A DNA stretch of 15,521 nucleotides from Paracoccaceae bacterium (GTDB lineage Bacteria; Pseudomonadota; Alphaproteobacteria; Rhodobacterales; Rhodobacteraceae). The stretch lies in contig WFTU01000337.1 in NCBI GenBank assembly GCA_015485375.1, forward strand, positions 1 to 15,521. The letters are read 5' to 3'. Positions within the stretch are counted from its first letter, which is position 1. The number at the start of each line of letters is the position of its first letter. Below are positions 1 through 7,699 of the stretch, in pieces. Below the pieces are notes generated by a model, which saw only the letters and a list, made by a program, of their open reading frames with translations, had not been told where the DNA came from and did not search any database. The position numbers and the translations under genes were made by a program.

Positions 1-1185
1 GAACTGCTGAAGGCCGAGATGGCCAGCTACCACGCGCCCGGCACCTGCACCTTCTACGGCACCGCCAACACCAACCAGATGCTGATGGAATTCATGGGTC
101 TGCACCTGCCCGGCGCCAGCTTCGTCAACCCCTACACGCCCTTGCGCGACGCCCTGACAGGCGCGGGCGCCGAACGGGCGCTGGAAATCACCGCGCTTGG
201 CAACGAATACACCCCCGTCGCGGATATCCTCGACGAGCGAGCCTTCGTGAATGCCATTGTCGGACTAATGGCCACGGGCGGCTCCACCAACCTGCTGATC
301 CACCTGCTCGCCATGGCCCGCGCCGCCGGAATCACGCTCGACTGGCAGGATTTTTCCGACATTTCCGCCGTTACGCCCCTGATCGCGCGCGTCTATCCCA
401 ACGGTCTGGCCGATATAAACCATTTCCACGCCGCCGGCGGCACCGGCTACCTGATCGGCGAGTTGCTTGGCGCGGGGCTGTTGCACGACGACACCCGCAC
501 CGTGATCGGCACCGGTCTGCAAGCCTACACAAAGGAACCGAAAATTCTTGACGGATCGTTAACGTGGACGGCGGGCAGCGCCACCTCGCTCAATGACAAA
601 ATCCTCAAAACCGTCACCGACCCGTTCCAGCCCCACGGCGGCCTCGCCCGCCTGTCCGGCAACCTCGGCACCGGCGTGATGAAGATCTCGGCCGTTGCAC
701 CGGAACACCGAAGCATCACCGCCCCCGCCCGCATTTTCCACGATCAGGAGGCCGTCAAACAGGCCTTCCGCAACAAGGAGCTGACCGGCGATATGGTCAT
801 CGTCGTCCGTTTTCAGGGCCCGCGCGCCAACGGCATGCCGGAACTGCACTCGCTCACCCCGATCCTGACGATCCTGCAGGAACGCGGCCAGAAAATCGCG
901 CTGGTGACCGACGGCCGCATGTCCGGCGCCTCCGGCAAAGTCCCCTCCGCCATCCACGTCTCGCCCGAGGCGCTGGCCGGCGGCCCGCTCGCGCGCCTGC
1001 AAGACGGGGACATCATCACCGTCGACGCGGTTAACGGCACCTTAAGCGTTTCGCCCGAAACTGCGCTGCAACGCCCGCCCGTCACCCCCGATCTCTCGGC
1101 CAATAACCACGGCACAGGGCGCGAGTTATTCAAGATGTTCCGCGATTGTGTCGGACCCTCCGAAGAAGGCGCCTGCTCATGGTAA
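1..1185 (+). CDS. edd: Phosphogluconate dehydratase (Entner-Doudoroff), 3' part only
   Basis: Edd removes water from 6-phosphogluconate to give 2-keto-3-deoxy-6-phosphogluconate (KDPG), the first committed step of the Entner-Doudoroff pathway, in the cytoplasm. The reading frame is open from base 1, so the start lies upstream. The 394 residues visible are roughly the last two thirds of a family of about 600. Recognisable IlvD/Edd-family stretches are GTANTNQ near the left edge, the ATGGSTN motif, TAGSATS, and VTDGRMSGASGK towards the C-terminus. The N-terminal part with the first Fe-S cysteines is outside the window, although a cysteine in GTCTFYGTA is present. The stop TAA (1183-1185) overlaps the start of the flavoprotein gene, and eda follows, so this is an edd-eda type operon. 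I see no break in the frame. The assignment to Edd rather than IlvD rests on these motifs and on the neighbouring eda. Confidence 0.95.
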   Translation, partial: ELLKAEMASYHAPGTCTFYGTANTNQMLMEFMGLHLPGASFVNPYTPLRDALTGAGAERALEITALGNEYTPVADILDERAFVNAIVGLMATGGSTNLLIHLLAMARAAGITLDWQDFSDISAVTPLIARVYPNGLADINHFHAAGGTGYLIGELLGAGLLHDDTRTVIGTGLQAYTKEPKILDGSLTWTAGSATSLNDKILKTVTDPFQPHGGLARLSGNLGTGVMKISAVAPEHRSITAPARIFHDQEAVKQAFRNKELTGDMVIVVRFQGPRANGMPELHSLTPILTILQERGQKIALVTDGRMSGASGKVPSAIHVSPEALAGGPLARLQDGDIITVDAVNGTLSVSPETALQRPPVTPDLSANNHGTGRELFKMFRDCVGPSEEGACSW

Positions 1186-1778
1186 TCGACAGCATCGAAA
1201 AACTCGAAGCCCTCTACGGCACACCCAAAGCCACCGCGCTGGTCAAGGTCGCCGACCATATCACCGGCCACTACCGCCAGTGGATCGAGGCCGCCCCCTT
1301 CTGCGCCCTCGCCACCGTTGGCCCAGAGGGGCTGGATGCCACCCCGCGCGGGGACGAGGGGCAGGTCTGTTTTGTGCTGGACAAAAACACCCTCGCCCTG
1401 CCCGACCGCATCGGCAACAACCGCATCGACTCCTTGCGCAACATCGTGCGCGATCCGCGTGTCTCGCTGATGTTCCTGATCCCCGGTTCCGGCACGGTGA
1501 TCCGCGTCAACGGCAGCGGCAAAATCTCCGCCGATCCCGCCCTTCTGGAGCGCTTCACCAAATCCGGCAAAGCCCCGCGCTCCGTCCTTCTGGTCGACGT
1601 CGCGGAGGTCTATTTCCAGTGCTCGCGCGCCGTATTGCGCTCCGGCTTGTGGGAGGGGCGCGAAACACCGGACTTGCCCAGCGTCGGAGAAATGTTAAAA
1701 ACCCTCAGCGGTGGCGTCGAAGGCGGTGCCGAATATGATAAATCCTGGCCGGAACGGGCCAGAAAAAACCTTTGGTAA
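1179..1778 (+). CDS. PPOX-type FMN-binding flavoprotein (pyridoxamine-5'-phosphate-oxidase-like), between edd and eda
   Basis: This 199-residue protein has the split-barrel pattern of the pyridoxamine 5'-phosphate oxidase family. Visible stretches are AAPFCALATVGPEGLDATPRGD (about residues 40-60), the run around LPDRIGNNRIDSLRNI (about 85-100), and SLMFLIPGSGTVIRVNG. From recall this is the FMN-dependent PPOX subgroup modelled as TIGR04025 (DR_2398/MSMEG_1061-like); I could not check this. The substrate is unknown, and a true PdxH role is unlikely because the subgroup differs from PdxH. The chosen ATG at 1179 lies inside the edd stop region, giving a 7-nt overlap, with a GAAGG-type ribosome site about 9 nt upstream. 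A longer frame from 1146 would run inside edd and looks spurious. The gene ends 8 nt before eda, so it is probably co-transcribed and translationally coupled with the sugar-acid genes. Confidence 0.85.
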   Translation: MVIDSIEKLEALYGTPKATALVKVADHITGHYRQWIEAAPFCALATVGPEGLDATPRGDEGQVCFVLDKNTLALPDRIGNNRIDSLRNIVRDPRVSLMFLIPGSGTVIRVNGSGKISADPALLERFTKSGKAPRSVLLVDVAEVYFQCSRAVLRSGLWEGRETPDLPSVGEMLKTLSGGVEGGAEYDKSWPERARKNLW

Positions 1779-1786
1779 AGAGTATT

Positions 1787-2434
1787 ATGACCCCGCAAGA
1801 CGCCAGCCGGACCTTACGCGAGATATGCGCGCGCGCCCCCGTCATCCCCGTTCTGGTGGTGCAGGACGCCACCAAGGCCCGCCCTCTGGCCGAGGCGTTG
1901 ATCGCCGGTGGCCTGCCCGCCCTCGAAGTCACCCTGCGCACCCCCGCCGCCCTCGACACCATCCGCGCCATGGCCGATGTCTCCGGCGGCATCGTCGGGG
2001 CCGGCACCCTGATTACTCCCGAAGACGTGCGCACCGCCAAGGCCGCAGGCGCGCAGTTCGGCGTCTCCCCCGGCGCCACGGATGGGCTGCTTGCTGCCTG
2101 CGAGGACGAGGGTCTCCCCCTCCTTGCCGGTTCCGCCACAGCCACCGAAGCCATGCGCCTGTTTGAACGTGGCTACGACATCCAGAAATTCTTCCCCGCC
2201 GAAGCCGCAGGCGGCGCCCCCGCGCTCAAGGCCATCGGCGCCCCGCTGCCGCAAATCGCCTTCTGTCCTACCGGCGGCGTTTCCCCCGCCAACGCGGGCA
2301 GCTACCTGACCCTGCCCAATGTCCCCTGCGTCGGCGGCAGCTGGGTCGCGCCCTCCGCCCTCGTCACCCGAAGCGCTTGGGACGAAATCGAGGCCCTTGC
2401 CCGCGAAGCCTCCGCGCTGGAGGGTGCCACATGA
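1787..2434 (+). CDS. eda: KDPG aldolase (2-keto-3-deoxy-6-phosphogluconate aldolase)
   Basis: Eda cleaves KDPG to pyruvate and glyceraldehyde-3-phosphate, the second Entner-Doudoroff step, using a Schiff-base lysine in a (beta/alpha)8 barrel. From the ATG at 1787 the protein has 215 residues, close to the E. coli enzyme. The catalytic residues line up: Glu47 and Arg51 in LEVTLRT, and the Schiff-base Lys134 in the segment QKFFPAE. FCPTGGVSPAN (about 159-169) and CVGGSWVAPS near the end are the phosphate-binding and closing motifs. An in-frame TTG at 1772 would add five residues. I prefer the ATG because it lies clear of the preceding stop (1776-1778) and has AAAGAG just upstream, though the spacer is only 4 nt. 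The stop TGA overlaps the pgi start (ATGA, 2431-2434), so the two genes are coupled. Confidence 0.95.
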   Translation: MTPQDASRTLREICARAPVIPVLVVQDATKARPLAEALIAGGLPALEVTLRTPAALDTIRAMADVSGGIVGAGTLITPEDVRTAKAAGAQFGVSPGATDGLLAACEDEGLPLLAGSATATEAMRLFERGYDIQKFFPAEAAGGAPALKAIGAPLPQIAFCPTGGVSPANAGSYLTLPNVPCVGGSWVAPSALVTRSAWDEIEALAREASALEGAT

Positions 2435-3990
2435 GCGATATCTGGACAGCCCTCGAACAGAACCGCACCGCCGGAGAATCCCGCCGCATCTTCGACATGA
2501 TGTCGCCTGAACGGGTGGAAAGATTCTCGGCCTGTCTTGACGATATGTTCCTCGACATCTCCAAAACCTCGATCGACGATGAAGCGCTGGATCTGCTGCT
2601 GCAACTGGTGCGGGAACGCGATGTCGAAGGCTGGCGCGATGCCATGTTCCGTGGCGAGAAAATCAACACCACCGAAGACCGCGCCGTCCTGCACACGGCG
2701 CTGCGCAACCTTTCCGGCGATCCGGTCCATGTTGACGGTCAGGACGTAATGCCCGAAGTCCTCGACACCCTCGCGCACATGGAGGATTTTTCCAACGGCA
2801 TCCGTAGCGGCACAATCGCGGCCTCCGACGGGCAACCCTTCACCGATGTGGTCAATATCGGCATCGGAGGGTCCGACCTCGGGCCGGTGATGACCACACT
2901 GGCGCTGGCCCCCTATCACGACGGGCCGCGCACGCACTACGTCTCCAACATCGACGGGGCCGACATCCATGACAATCTGGCGCCACTCGACCCGCAGCGC
3001 ACGCTGGTCATCATCGCCTCGAAATCCTTCACCACCATCGAGACGATGATCAACGCCGGCGTAGCCGTGGACTGGCTGAAAGCGGCGCTTGGCGACAACT
3101 TCGGCGCACACCTTGTTGCCGTGTCCTCGGCCATCGACAAAACCGCCGCCTTCGGTGTGCCGAAGGACCGTGTGTTCGGCTTTGCCGACTGGGTCGGCGG
3201 GCGTTACTCGATCTGGGGTCCGGTCGGCCTGCCGCTGATGCTGGCAGTCGGGCCGGAGAACTTCCGCGAATTCCTGCTGGGCGGGCAGGACATGGACCGG
3301 CACTTCCGCGAAACCCCGCCGGAACGCAACATGCCCGTGCTGCTGGCCCTGACCGGCATCTGGCACATCAATATCTGCAACTACTGCACCCGTGCCATCC
3401 AGCCCTATGACCAGCATCTGCGCCGCCTGCCTTCCTATCTGCAGCAGCTGGATATGGAGAGTAACGGCAAGGGGGTGGACCGCGATGGCAACTCGCTGAC
3501 ACGCGCCTCCGGTCCTGTTGTCTGGGGACAGGTCGGCAGCAACGGGCAGCACGCATTCTTCCAACTGCTGCATCAGGGCAGCCAGATCGTCCCCTGCGAA
3601 TTCCTGATCGCCGCCGAGGGGCACGAGCCGGAGCTACAGGAGCAACACGCCCTGCTGGTTGCCAACTGCATCGCCCAGAGCAAGGCCCTGATGCGGGGCC
3701 GCCCCGCCGACGAGACCCCGGATCCGCAGCGCGCCTTTCCCGGCAACCGGCCCTCGGTCACCCTAGCCTACCGCAAACTGACCCCGCGCACGCTGGGCCG
3801 GATCGTTGCGCTTTACGAGCATCGGGTGTTTGTCGAGGGCATCATCTGGAACATCAACAGTTTCGACCAGTTCGGGGTGGAGCTGGGCAAGATACTGGCG
3901 ATGGAGATGCTCCCTCTGGTGCAGGGCAAGGAGCGCACCGACAAGAAGGACGCCTCCACCGTGGCGTTGCTGAAGGCGCTGAAACCCTAG
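2431..3990 (+). CDS. pgi: Glucose-6-phosphate isomerase
   Basis: Pgi interconverts glucose-6-phosphate and fructose-6-phosphate in the cytoplasm. From the ATG at 2431 it has 519 residues, somewhat shorter than the E. coli enzyme. Both family signatures are present: FADWVGGRYSIWGPVGLP, and FDQFGVELGK near the C-terminus. The expected catalytic residues can be seen: Glu in DMESNGK, His in LLHQG, and Lys in VELGK. The phosphate-binding SIS-like region shows NIGIGGSDLGP and ASKSFTT. The start has a strong ribosome site, GGAGGG at 2419-2424, with a 6-nt spacer, and its ATGA overlaps the eda stop. A frame beginning at 2377 lies inside eda and is not the start. Placement directly after eda suggests hexose phosphates are recycled through the Entner-Doudoroff route. 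The stop TAG shares bases with the glpD stop. Confidence 0.97.
   Translation: MSDIWTALEQNRTAGESRRIFDMMSPERVERFSACLDDMFLDISKTSIDDEALDLLLQLVRERDVEGWRDAMFRGEKINTTEDRAVLHTALRNLSGDPVHVDGQDVMPEVLDTLAHMEDFSNGIRSGTIAASDGQPFTDVVNIGIGGSDLGPVMTTLALAPYHDGPRTHYVSNIDGADIHDNLAPLDPQRTLVIIASKSFTTIETMINAGVAVDWLKAALGDNFGAHLVAVSSAIDKTAAFGVPKDRVFGFADWVGGRYSIWGPVGLPLMLAVGPENFREFLLGGQDMDRHFRETPPERNMPVLLALTGIWHINICNYCTRAIQPYDQHLRRLPSYLQQLDMESNGKGVDRDGNSLTRASGPVVWGQVGSNGQHAFFQLLHQGSQIVPCEFLIAAEGHEPELQEQHALLVANCIAQSKALMRGRPADETPDPQRAFPGNRPSVTLAYRKLTPRTLGRIVALYEHRVFVEGIIWNINSFDQFGVELGKILAMEMLPLVQGKERTDKKDASTVALLKALKP
3987..3990. other. Shared stop tetranucleotide CTAG, pgi/glpD
   Basis: CTAG is its own reverse complement. 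It provides TAG for pgi on the plus strand (3988-3990) and TAG for glpD on the minus strand (3987-3989). The two genes therefore overlap by four bases, tail to tail. Confidence 0.95.
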
Positions 3991-5492
3991 CGGTTTTCCT
4001 CCAGCCACGCCTGCAAAGCATCGACCTGCGCCGCCTCCATCCGCAACCCGCATTTGGTGCGGCGCCAGACAATATCCACAGCGTCATAGGCAAACTCTTT
4101 TTCCAGCAGCCAGCGCACCTCGGCCTCGAACAACCCGCCGCCGAAATCCTGCCCCAGATCGGCAAATGCCCTGGCCTCGCCGTAGACATCGAACACCTCG
4201 GTGCCATAGGTCCGCAGCAACCGCAGCACCGCACCCGCGGATAAAAACGGATAGGCCGCCGCAATCCGCGACTGCAATTCCGCCACTCCGTCCACCGGAA
4301 AATCGCCGCCCGCCAGCGGCACGCCCGCGGTCCAGTTTTCTTCTTTGCCCAAATACTCTTCGAGTCTGGCCAAAGCCGCCTCCGCCAACCTGCGATAGGT
4401 GGTGATCTTGCCGCCAAAAATATTCAATAACGGCGCGGGCCCTTTGGTGTCCAGCGACAACACATAATCCCGCGTCGCCTCGGTCGCCGAACTGGCTCCG
4501 TCGTCATAAAGCGGCCGCACGCCGGAGTAGGTCCAGACGATATCCGCCCGCGTCACCGGTTTTTTCGTATATTCCGAGACGAAGGCGCACAGGTAATCGG
4601 CCTCCTCGTCGGTGCAGACGGCCTCTGCCGGATCGCCCTCGTGCGCCGCCTCGGTGGTGCCGATCAGCGAGAATTCCTGCTCGAACGGGATAACAAACCC
4701 GATGCGCCCGTCGTTATTCTGGAAGAAGCAGGCACGCGGGTCGTCGAGGAGTTTCGGCACCACGATATGACTGCCGCGCACCAGCCGCACGCCCTCGGTG
4801 GACGGCGAATGGATGGTATCCTGCACCACCTTGCCCACCCACGGACCGGCGGCGTTCACCAGCACACGGGCCTTGGTCACCGCACGGGCGCCAGAAATCA
4901 TATCCTTCGTCTCCACCTCCCACAAATCCCCGACACGCCGCGCCGCCACAACCTTGGTGCGCGGATTTATCGAGGCCCCCCGTTCCGCCGCATCGCGCGC
5001 GTTCAACACCACCAGCCGCGCGTCCTGCACCCAGCAATCGGAATACTCGAACGCCTTGGTGAACCCGTCCTTCAGCGCCTTGCCGACCGGATCCTTGCGC
5101 AGGTCCAGCGTGCGGGTGCCGGGCAGGATCTTGCGCCCGCCGAGGTGGTCATAGATGAACAGCCCCAGCCGGATCAGCCACGCGGGGCGCAGGCCCCTGG
5201 TATAGGGCAGCACAAACCGCATCGGCCATGAAATATGCGGCATGGCGCGCAGCAGGGTCTCGCGCTCGTGCAACGCCTCGCGCACCAGTCGGAATTCGTA
5301 ATATTCCAGATACCGCAGCCCGCCATGGAACATCTTGGTCGAGGCCGAGGATGTCGCCTGCGCCAGATCGCCCATCTCGGCCAGAAACACCGAATACCCC
5401 CGCCCTGCCGCATCGCGGGCGATGCCGCAGCCGTTCACGCCGCCGCCAATAATGAAAAGATCGTAAATCTCGCTATCGTCGGAGTTTTCCAA
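3987..5492 (-). CDS. glpD: Aerobic glycerol-3-phosphate dehydrogenase (FAD)
   Basis: GlpD oxidises glycerol-3-phosphate to dihydroxyacetone phosphate at the inner membrane face and passes electrons to quinone. The protein has 501 residues, the size of E. coli GlpD. It begins with an FAD-binding Rossmann motif, FIIGGGVNGCGIARDAAGRG (about residues 13-32), followed by SSASTKMFHGGLRYLE, typical of GlpD. VNAAGPWV and FGGKITTYRRLAE mark the middle and the end of the catalytic domain, and a DAO C-terminal domain follows. The start is TTG at 5492, with AAAGG 8 nt upstream; no ATG gives a complete Rossmann fold. The gene is alone here, with no glpF, glpK or glpR beside it. It converges on pgi: the two stop codons overlap in CTAG (3987-3990), so no intrinsic terminator fits between them. 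Confidence 0.95.
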   Translation of the reverse strand: MENSDDSEIYDLFIIGGGVNGCGIARDAAGRGYSVFLAEMGDLAQATSSASTKMFHGGLRYLEYYEFRLVREALHERETLLRAMPHISWPMRFVLPYTRGLRPAWLIRLGLFIYDHLGGRKILPGTRTLDLRKDPVGKALKDGFTKAFEYSDCWVQDARLVVLNARDAAERGASINPRTKVVAARRVGDLWEVETKDMISGARAVTKARVLVNAAGPWVGKVVQDTIHSPSTEGVRLVRGSHIVVPKLLDDPRACFFQNNDGRIGFVIPFEQEFSLIGTTEAAHEGDPAEAVCTDEEADYLCAFVSEYTKKPVTRADIVWTYSGVRPLYDDGASSATEATRDYVLSLDTKGPAPLLNIFGGKITTYRRLAEAALARLEEYLGKEENWTAGVPLAGGDFPVDGVAELQSRIAAAYPFLSAGAVLRLLRTYGTEVFDVYGEARAFADLGQDFGGGLFEAEVRWLLEKEFAYDAVDIVWRRTKCGLRMEAAQVDALQAWLEENR

Positions 5493-5642
5493 AAAATAGG
5501 CCTTTGTTGCAGAATGGTCGCGGAAGGTTAGCGCCGGACGCCCCCGAGTTGAAGCCCCATTCCGGCGATATTACGTATAGTGAAGGGCCCGCTATCGGCG
5601 CAGGCGGAAAGTTCCGCGCCCCGTTTGCAAAGGAGACGGAAA
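5493..5642. promoter_or_regulatory. Divergent intergenic region between glpD and the small membrane-protein gene
   Basis: This 150-bp gap must hold the start signals for both glpD (minus) and the gene at 5643 (plus). Plus-strand candidates are a -10-like TATAGT at 5576-5581, and TTGAAG at 5549-5554 followed 17 nt later by TACGTA. On the minus strand a TTCAAC/TAACCT pair with a 17-nt spacer is possible but weak. An imperfect palindrome, GCGGAA-AG-TTCCGC (5604-5617), lies just ahead of the ribosome site and could be an operator. None of these matches is strong enough to name a regulator. I see no GlpR-type site that I would defend. Confidence 0.35.
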
Positions 5643-6002
5643 ATGGACGCACTGGAAAGAAAAATCTCGGAGACCCTTTTGGCAGAGGAAAGGGCACTGC
5701 TGGACCAGTTCCCCGAGGAAGGTCCGGTTGCGCAGGCTCTCGGCCTGTTTCACGGCAAATCCGGCTGGGTAGCAGGCGTGGCAGTGGCCCTCAGCCTTGG
5801 CGTCATCATCATCGGCATCTACGCCATCGTGCAAATTCTGGCCGTGGATGATCCGGTATCGGCGGTGCGCTGGGGCGTCGTGCTGGTTCTGGCCTTCGTC
5901 GCCCAGATGATGATCAAGCAATGGAGCTGGCTACGCATGGAAAGCGAACGCCTGTCGCGCGAAATCAAACGGCCGGAACTGCTGGTGGCGATGCGGCGCT
6001 AG
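5643..6002 (+). CDS. Small two-helix membrane protein, DUF6768-like
   Basis: The product has 119 residues and no known activity. The N-terminal 40 residues are acidic and helical (ISETLLAEERALLDQF, then GLFHGKSGW). Two hydrophobic segments follow at about residues 43-66 and 76-94, separated by a short loop containing the DDP motif. The C-terminus is a charged helix with SREIKRPELLVAMRR. This layout matches a family of short alphaproteobacterial proteins that I recall as DUF6768; this was not checked. The start ATG has a very good ribosome site, AAGGAG, 7-8 nt upstream, and frames starting at 5580 or earlier lack one. It stands alone, divergent from glpD and convergent with the SulP gene, whose stop overlaps its own in CTAG. 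Confidence 0.8.
   Translation: MDALERKISETLLAEERALLDQFPEEGPVAQALGLFHGKSGWVAGVAVALSLGVIIIGIYAIVQILAVDDPVSAVRWGVVLVLAFVAQMMIKQWSWLRMESERLSREIKRPELLVAMRR
5999..6002. other. Shared stop tetranucleotide CTAG, small membrane protein/SulP
   Basis: TAG for the plus-strand gene is at 6000-6002. TAG for the minus-strand SulP gene is the complement of 5999-6001. The arrangement is identical to the pgi/glpD junction. Confidence 0.95.
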
Positions 6003-7612
6003 TGACCGCCCATACGGCCGACTTTGACATCGTAATCCACGGCAACGCGGTAGTCCGGATCGTCGTCCATATCGACCATCAACTGCCCCGCATTTGACAA
6101 CAGGCGGTGACAGTCGCGCGTCAGGTGACGCAGTTGCAGGCGCTTGCCGGCAGCCTCGTATTTCTCGGCCACCGCCTCGATCGCCTGCAGGCCGGAGTGG
6201 TCGACAATGCGCGAATCCATGAAATCGAGAATAACCAGATCGGGGTCGTTCTTCGGGTCGAACAGCTCGACAAACTTGGTGGCAGAACCAAAAAACAGCG
6301 GCCCTTCGATTTCGTAAACCAGCGCGCCCTCTTCGCTGGATGACGGGCGCGGCAGGGCCTGAATACGCGCCGCCGCATTCCATGCATAAACCAGCGCCGA
6401 AACGATAACCCCGACCACAACGGCAATCGCCAGATCCTCGGCCACGGTCACGGCTGTCACCAGCAGGATAACCAGCGCGTCGGACTTCGGGACGCGGCGC
6501 AGGATACCGATGCTCTGCCACGCAAAGGTGCCGATCACCACCATGAACATCACACCGACCAGCGCCGCAAGCGGGATCAGCTCGATAATGCCGCTGGCAT
6601 AAAGGATAAAGGCCAGCAGGAACAGCGCCGCCGCAATGCCCGAAAGCCGCGTGCGCCCGCCGGATTTCACGTTGATCATCGACTGCCCGATCATCGCACA
6701 ACCGCCCATGCCGCCAAAGAAACCGGTGACCACATTGGCCGCCCCCTGCGCCAGACACTCCTGCGAGGCCCCGCCGCGTTTGCCGGTCATGGTGCCGACC
6801 AGATTGAGCGTCAAAAGGCTCTCGATCAGGCCGATGGCGGCGAGGATCAGGGCGTAGGGAAAGATGATTTTCAGGGTTTCCAGCGTCATCGGCACTTGCG
6901 GGATAGCAAATTTCGGCAGCCCCCCCTCGAGTGATGCAAGGTCACCGACGCGCGGCACCGGCAAATCGAACCCGATGACCAGACCGGCAACAATACCGAT
7001 GGCAGCCAGCGGTGCCGGAATGAATTTCGTCACTTTCGGCGTCAGATAGATCAGCGCCATGGTCGCCCCGACCAGCGCCAGCATCAGCCAGAGCGTAGCG
7101 CCGGTCATCCAGACCTTGTCACCATTGGCCTCGACGATCTTGAACTGCTCCATCTGGGCCAGAAAAATCACAATGGCCAGCCCGTTCACAAAGCCCAGCA
7201 TCACCGGATGCGGCACCATGCGGATAAACTTGCCAAGCCGGAAAATACCGGCAAGCAGCTGCAAAATGCCCATCAGAACCACAGTCGCGAACAGATACTG
7301 GATGCCGTGATCCGCCACCAGCGCCACCATCACCACCGCCAGCGCACCCGTCGCACCGGAAATCATGCCCGGCCGCCCGCCGAACAGCGCCGTGATCAGC
7401 CCGACCATGAAAGCCGCATACAGCCCGACCAGCGGCGGCACACCGGCAACAAAGGCAAACGCCACAGCCTCGGGCACCAGCGCCAGCGCGACGGTCAGAC
7501 CCGAGAGGATCTCGATCCGCGTCTGGCTCAACGTCAACCCGTTGAACGGGCTGTTGGCGTCGGAGGGCCGGATACGTTTGGCAAAATCGGCAAGGGTCGT
7601 CGGGCGTGTCAC
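5999..7612 (-). CDS. SulP-family inorganic anion transporter with C-terminal STAS domain
   Basis: SulP proteins move sulfate, bicarbonate or other anions across the inner membrane. From GTG at 7612 the product has 537 residues. A chain of hydrophobic segments runs from about residue 35 to 410, with family motifs VPEAVAFAFVAGVPPLVGLYA early on, GGRPGMISGATGALAV, and FFGGMGGCAMIGQSMIN in the second half. The last 110 residues form a STAS domain (YEIEGPLFFGSA, then LDFMDSRIVDHSGLQAI), with the serine position that is phosphorylated in anti-sigma antagonists. The substrate cannot be told from this; bicarbonate and sulfate are both possible. The frame is open much further upstream, but that part is antisense to the glycosyltransferase. 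An ATG at 7726 would overlap that gene, so I chose the GTG next to the first conserved region; its ribosome site is weak. The gene converges on the small membrane-protein gene. Confidence 0.9.
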   Translation of the reverse strand: MTRPTTLADFAKRIRPSDANSPFNGLTLSQTRIEILSGLTVALALVPEAVAFAFVAGVPPLVGLYAAFMVGLITALFGGRPGMISGATGALAVVMVALVADHGIQYLFATVVLMGILQLLAGIFRLGKFIRMVPHPVMLGFVNGLAIVIFLAQMEQFKIVEANGDKVWMTGATLWLMLALVGATMALIYLTPKVTKFIPAPLAAIGIVAGLVIGFDLPVPRVGDLASLEGGLPKFAIPQVPMTLETLKIIFPYALILAAIGLIESLLTLNLVGTMTGKRGGASQECLAQGAANVVTGFFGGMGGCAMIGQSMINVKSGGRTRLSGIAAALFLLAFILYASGIIELIPLAALVGVMFMVVIGTFAWQSIGILRRVPKSDALVILLVTAVTVAEDLAIAVVVGVIVSALVYAWNAAARIQALPRPSSSEEGALVYEIEGPLFFGSATKFVELFDPKNDPDLVILDFMDSRIVDHSGLQAIEAVAEKYEAAGKRLQLRHLTRDCHRLLSNAGQLMVDMDDDPDYRVAVDYDVKVGRMGGH

Positions 7613-7699
7613 AGGTCGGTTCCGCTTCTGGTTCGGGTTGGAACGCAGCCCATACAGGAGGCAGGCGCGGATTGGAAGGGTCAGAGGGGGTTGAAGGTC
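7613..7699. promoter_or_regulatory. Divergent intergenic region between SulP and the first glycosyltransferase
   Basis: This 87-bp gap should carry promoters for both neighbours if the chosen starts are right. It is GC-rich and shows no clear -10 box on either strand. A perfect AGGAGG on the plus strand (7656-7661) is not placed to serve the glycosyltransferase frame. It could serve an 18-codon frame beginning with TTG at 7672 and ending with TAG at 7726-7728. Confidence 0.3.

Noticed and set aside
2302..3624. 440-codon open frame on the minus strand opposite pgi
   Set aside because: It is antisense to a certain pgi, has no family motif or ribosome site, and arises from high GC at third positions.
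7208..7699. Extension of the glycosyltransferase frame upstream to 7208
   Set aside because: It lies antisense to the conserved SulP membrane domain and encodes a composition-biased, His/Arg-rich stretch.
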